Shown here: one piece after another, positions 63,325 through 64,000 of the stretch | Layout: the number at the start of each line of letters is the position of its first letter | Numbering within the stretch: position 1 is the first letter of the stretch | NCBI RefSeq assembly: GCF_000696305.2 | Contig: NZ_AOMT01000043.1 | Coordinates: 62,001-126,000, forward strand | Direction of reading: 5' to 3' | Length of the DNA: 64,000 bases | From: Moraxella bovoculi 237 | GTDB lineage: Bacteria; Pseudomonadota; Gammaproteobacteria; Pseudomonadales; Moraxellaceae | The notes under the pieces: model-generated | What the model saw: only the letters and a program-made list of their open reading frames with translations | What the model was told of the DNA's origin: nothing | Database searches by the model: none | Position numbers and translations under genes: made by a program

Positions 63325-63894
63325 ATGCCGACCACGACCGTCACACGCACTTATCGCATTCGCCGCGAGGATACTCAGGCGCTCATGATTGATGTGCAGG
63401 ATAAATTCGTGCCGCATATTTTTGACATGGATAAAATCACCAAAAAAGCACGTATCTTGATAGAAGGCTTAGGACATCTTGGCGTGCCTTTGACCATCAA
63501 TGAGCAATACCCCAAGGGGCTTGGACATACGATTAGTGAGTTAAAAGCGGTCTCTGGCGATGCGCCCGTGTTTGAAAAATCAGCGTTTAGTTCGGTAGAC
63601 GACGAACACACTTGGCGGCATCTTGCCATGCAGAATCGCCATCACGTGTTATTATTTGGCATTGAGACGCACGTCTGTGTGCAGCAGACCGCACTGGATC
63701 TACTCGATAATGGCATGCAGCCTGTCATCATCACTGATGCGACCAGCTCTCGCGACCCATACGACCGTAAAATCGCCATCCGTAGAATGCGACGTGCAGG
63801 CGCGGTGATGACGACCGCAGAGGCGATATTGTTTGAGCTGCTGCGCTCTAGCCAAGACCCGAATTTTAAGGCGATTAGTAACTTGGTAAAATAA
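63325..63894 (+). CDS. isochorismatase-family hydrolase
   Basis: Cysteine hydrolase of 189 residues with the catalytic triad Asp23 (LMIDVQDKF), Lys85 (FEKSAFS) and Cys118 (GIETHVCVQQTALDLL). AAGGAG lies 5 nt before ATG 63325. The family includes nicotinamidases and isochorismatases; the short form without an aryl carrier domain and with this motif set fits the YcaC/nicotinamidase-like hydrolases. The substrate is unknown. The gene is divergent from argA. Confidence 0.9.
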   Translation: MPTTTVTRTYRIRREDTQALMIDVQDKFVPHIFDMDKITKKARILIEGLGHLGVPLTINEQYPKGLGHTISELKAVSGDAPVFEKSAFSSVDDEHTWRHLAMQNRHHVLLFGIETHVCVQQTALDLLDNGMQPVIITDATSSRDPYDRKIAIRRMRRAGAVMTTAEAILFELLRSSQDPNFKAISNLVK

Positions 63895-63924
63895 TCAGTT
63901 CTAAGCTCGTATCAGTAGGATAAT

Positions 63925-63960
63925 CAAAAAACGCAAACCCGATTGGATTTGCGTTTTTTG
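63925..63960. terminator. rho-independent terminator after the isochorismatase gene
   Basis: AAAAAACGCAAA, a 10-nt loop, TTTGCGTTTTTT: a 12-bp perfect stem with runs on both sides, fit for converging transcripts. Confidence 0.92.
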
Positions 63961-63961
63961 A

Positions 63962-64000
63962 TTATTGCTTGGTGGTGGATTGCAGCTTTTGGTGTTCAGC
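63962..64000 (-). CDS. C-terminal end of a minus-strand gene, cut by window edge
   Basis: On the minus strand the last 12 codons read AEHQKLQSTTKQ and end in TAA at 63964-63962, just before the bidirectional terminator. The stop and terminator position suggests a converging gene beyond the window. Too short to identify. Confidence 0.35.
   Translation of the reverse strand, partial: AEHQKLQSTTKQ

Overview
The window looks like a chromosomal segment of a gammaproteobacterium of the family Moraxellaceae, most likely Moraxella or a close relative. This is inferred from moderate GC, the gene pairs pabC-mltG-tmk and dapA-(BamC-like lipoprotein)-purC, and a tyrosine-degradation cluster with a VOC protein next to fahA/maiA. 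Protein family calls come from motifs read by eye; no database search was possible.

Layout. 1-1.3 kb: end of an esterase gene and a broken membrane-protein gene. 1.4-6.3 kb (minus): an arginine/polar amino acid ABC importer in the order artP, three tandem binding lipoproteins, artQ, artM. 6.5-18.8 kb: housekeeping genes (proA, a Sel1-repeat protein, an acyl-CoA dehydrogenase, aroE, pabC-mltG-tmk, an HtrA protease, dapA, a minimal BamC-like lipoprotein, purC). 18.8-21.9 kb: a repeat-rich, AT-rich island that I read as a peptide-modification (RiPP-like) cassette. It has a promoter, a structured leader, a tiny precursor-like ORF split by an A8 tract, a terminator, an HExxH-type putative peptide-modifying enzyme and a peptide-exporter-like ABC protein with a very short nucleotide-binding domain. 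22-28.4 kb (minus): parC, tenA, a pterin carbinolamine dehydratase, an exonuclease/DUF294 signalling pair and a small acetyltransferase.

28.6-40.3 kb: aromatic amino acid catabolism. phhA/phhB convert Phe to Tyr and hpd makes homogentisate. A VOC-fold protein, fahA and maiA follow, with two paralogous LysR regulators, an NhaC-type antiporter, an AT-rich MFS transporter and a phospholipase-D-family cardiolipin synthase. No classical hmgA is in the window. 40.3-46.6 kb: a Ser-type sulfatase with a radical-SAM maturase, and a three-gene TRAP importer. 46.8-53.1 kb: ketone-body catabolism (GntP permease, 3-hydroxybutyrate dehydrogenase, AtoE transporter, CoA-transferase A/B, thiolase), which could consume the acetoacetate released by tyrosine breakdown.

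53.3-57.8 kb: two small genes with in-frame stop codons, ettA, and an AT-rich pair made of a small coiled-coil protein and a coiled-coil membrane protein. 57.9-64 kb: an MscS/CmpX-like membrane protein, an FKBP lipoprotein, an aromatic-acid MFS transporter, argA, an isochorismatase-family hydrolase and the edge of a further minus-strand gene.

Most starts were reset from the longest open frame to the ATG/GTG/TTG that has a well-spaced Shine-Dalgarno sequence; this is noted where it matters.
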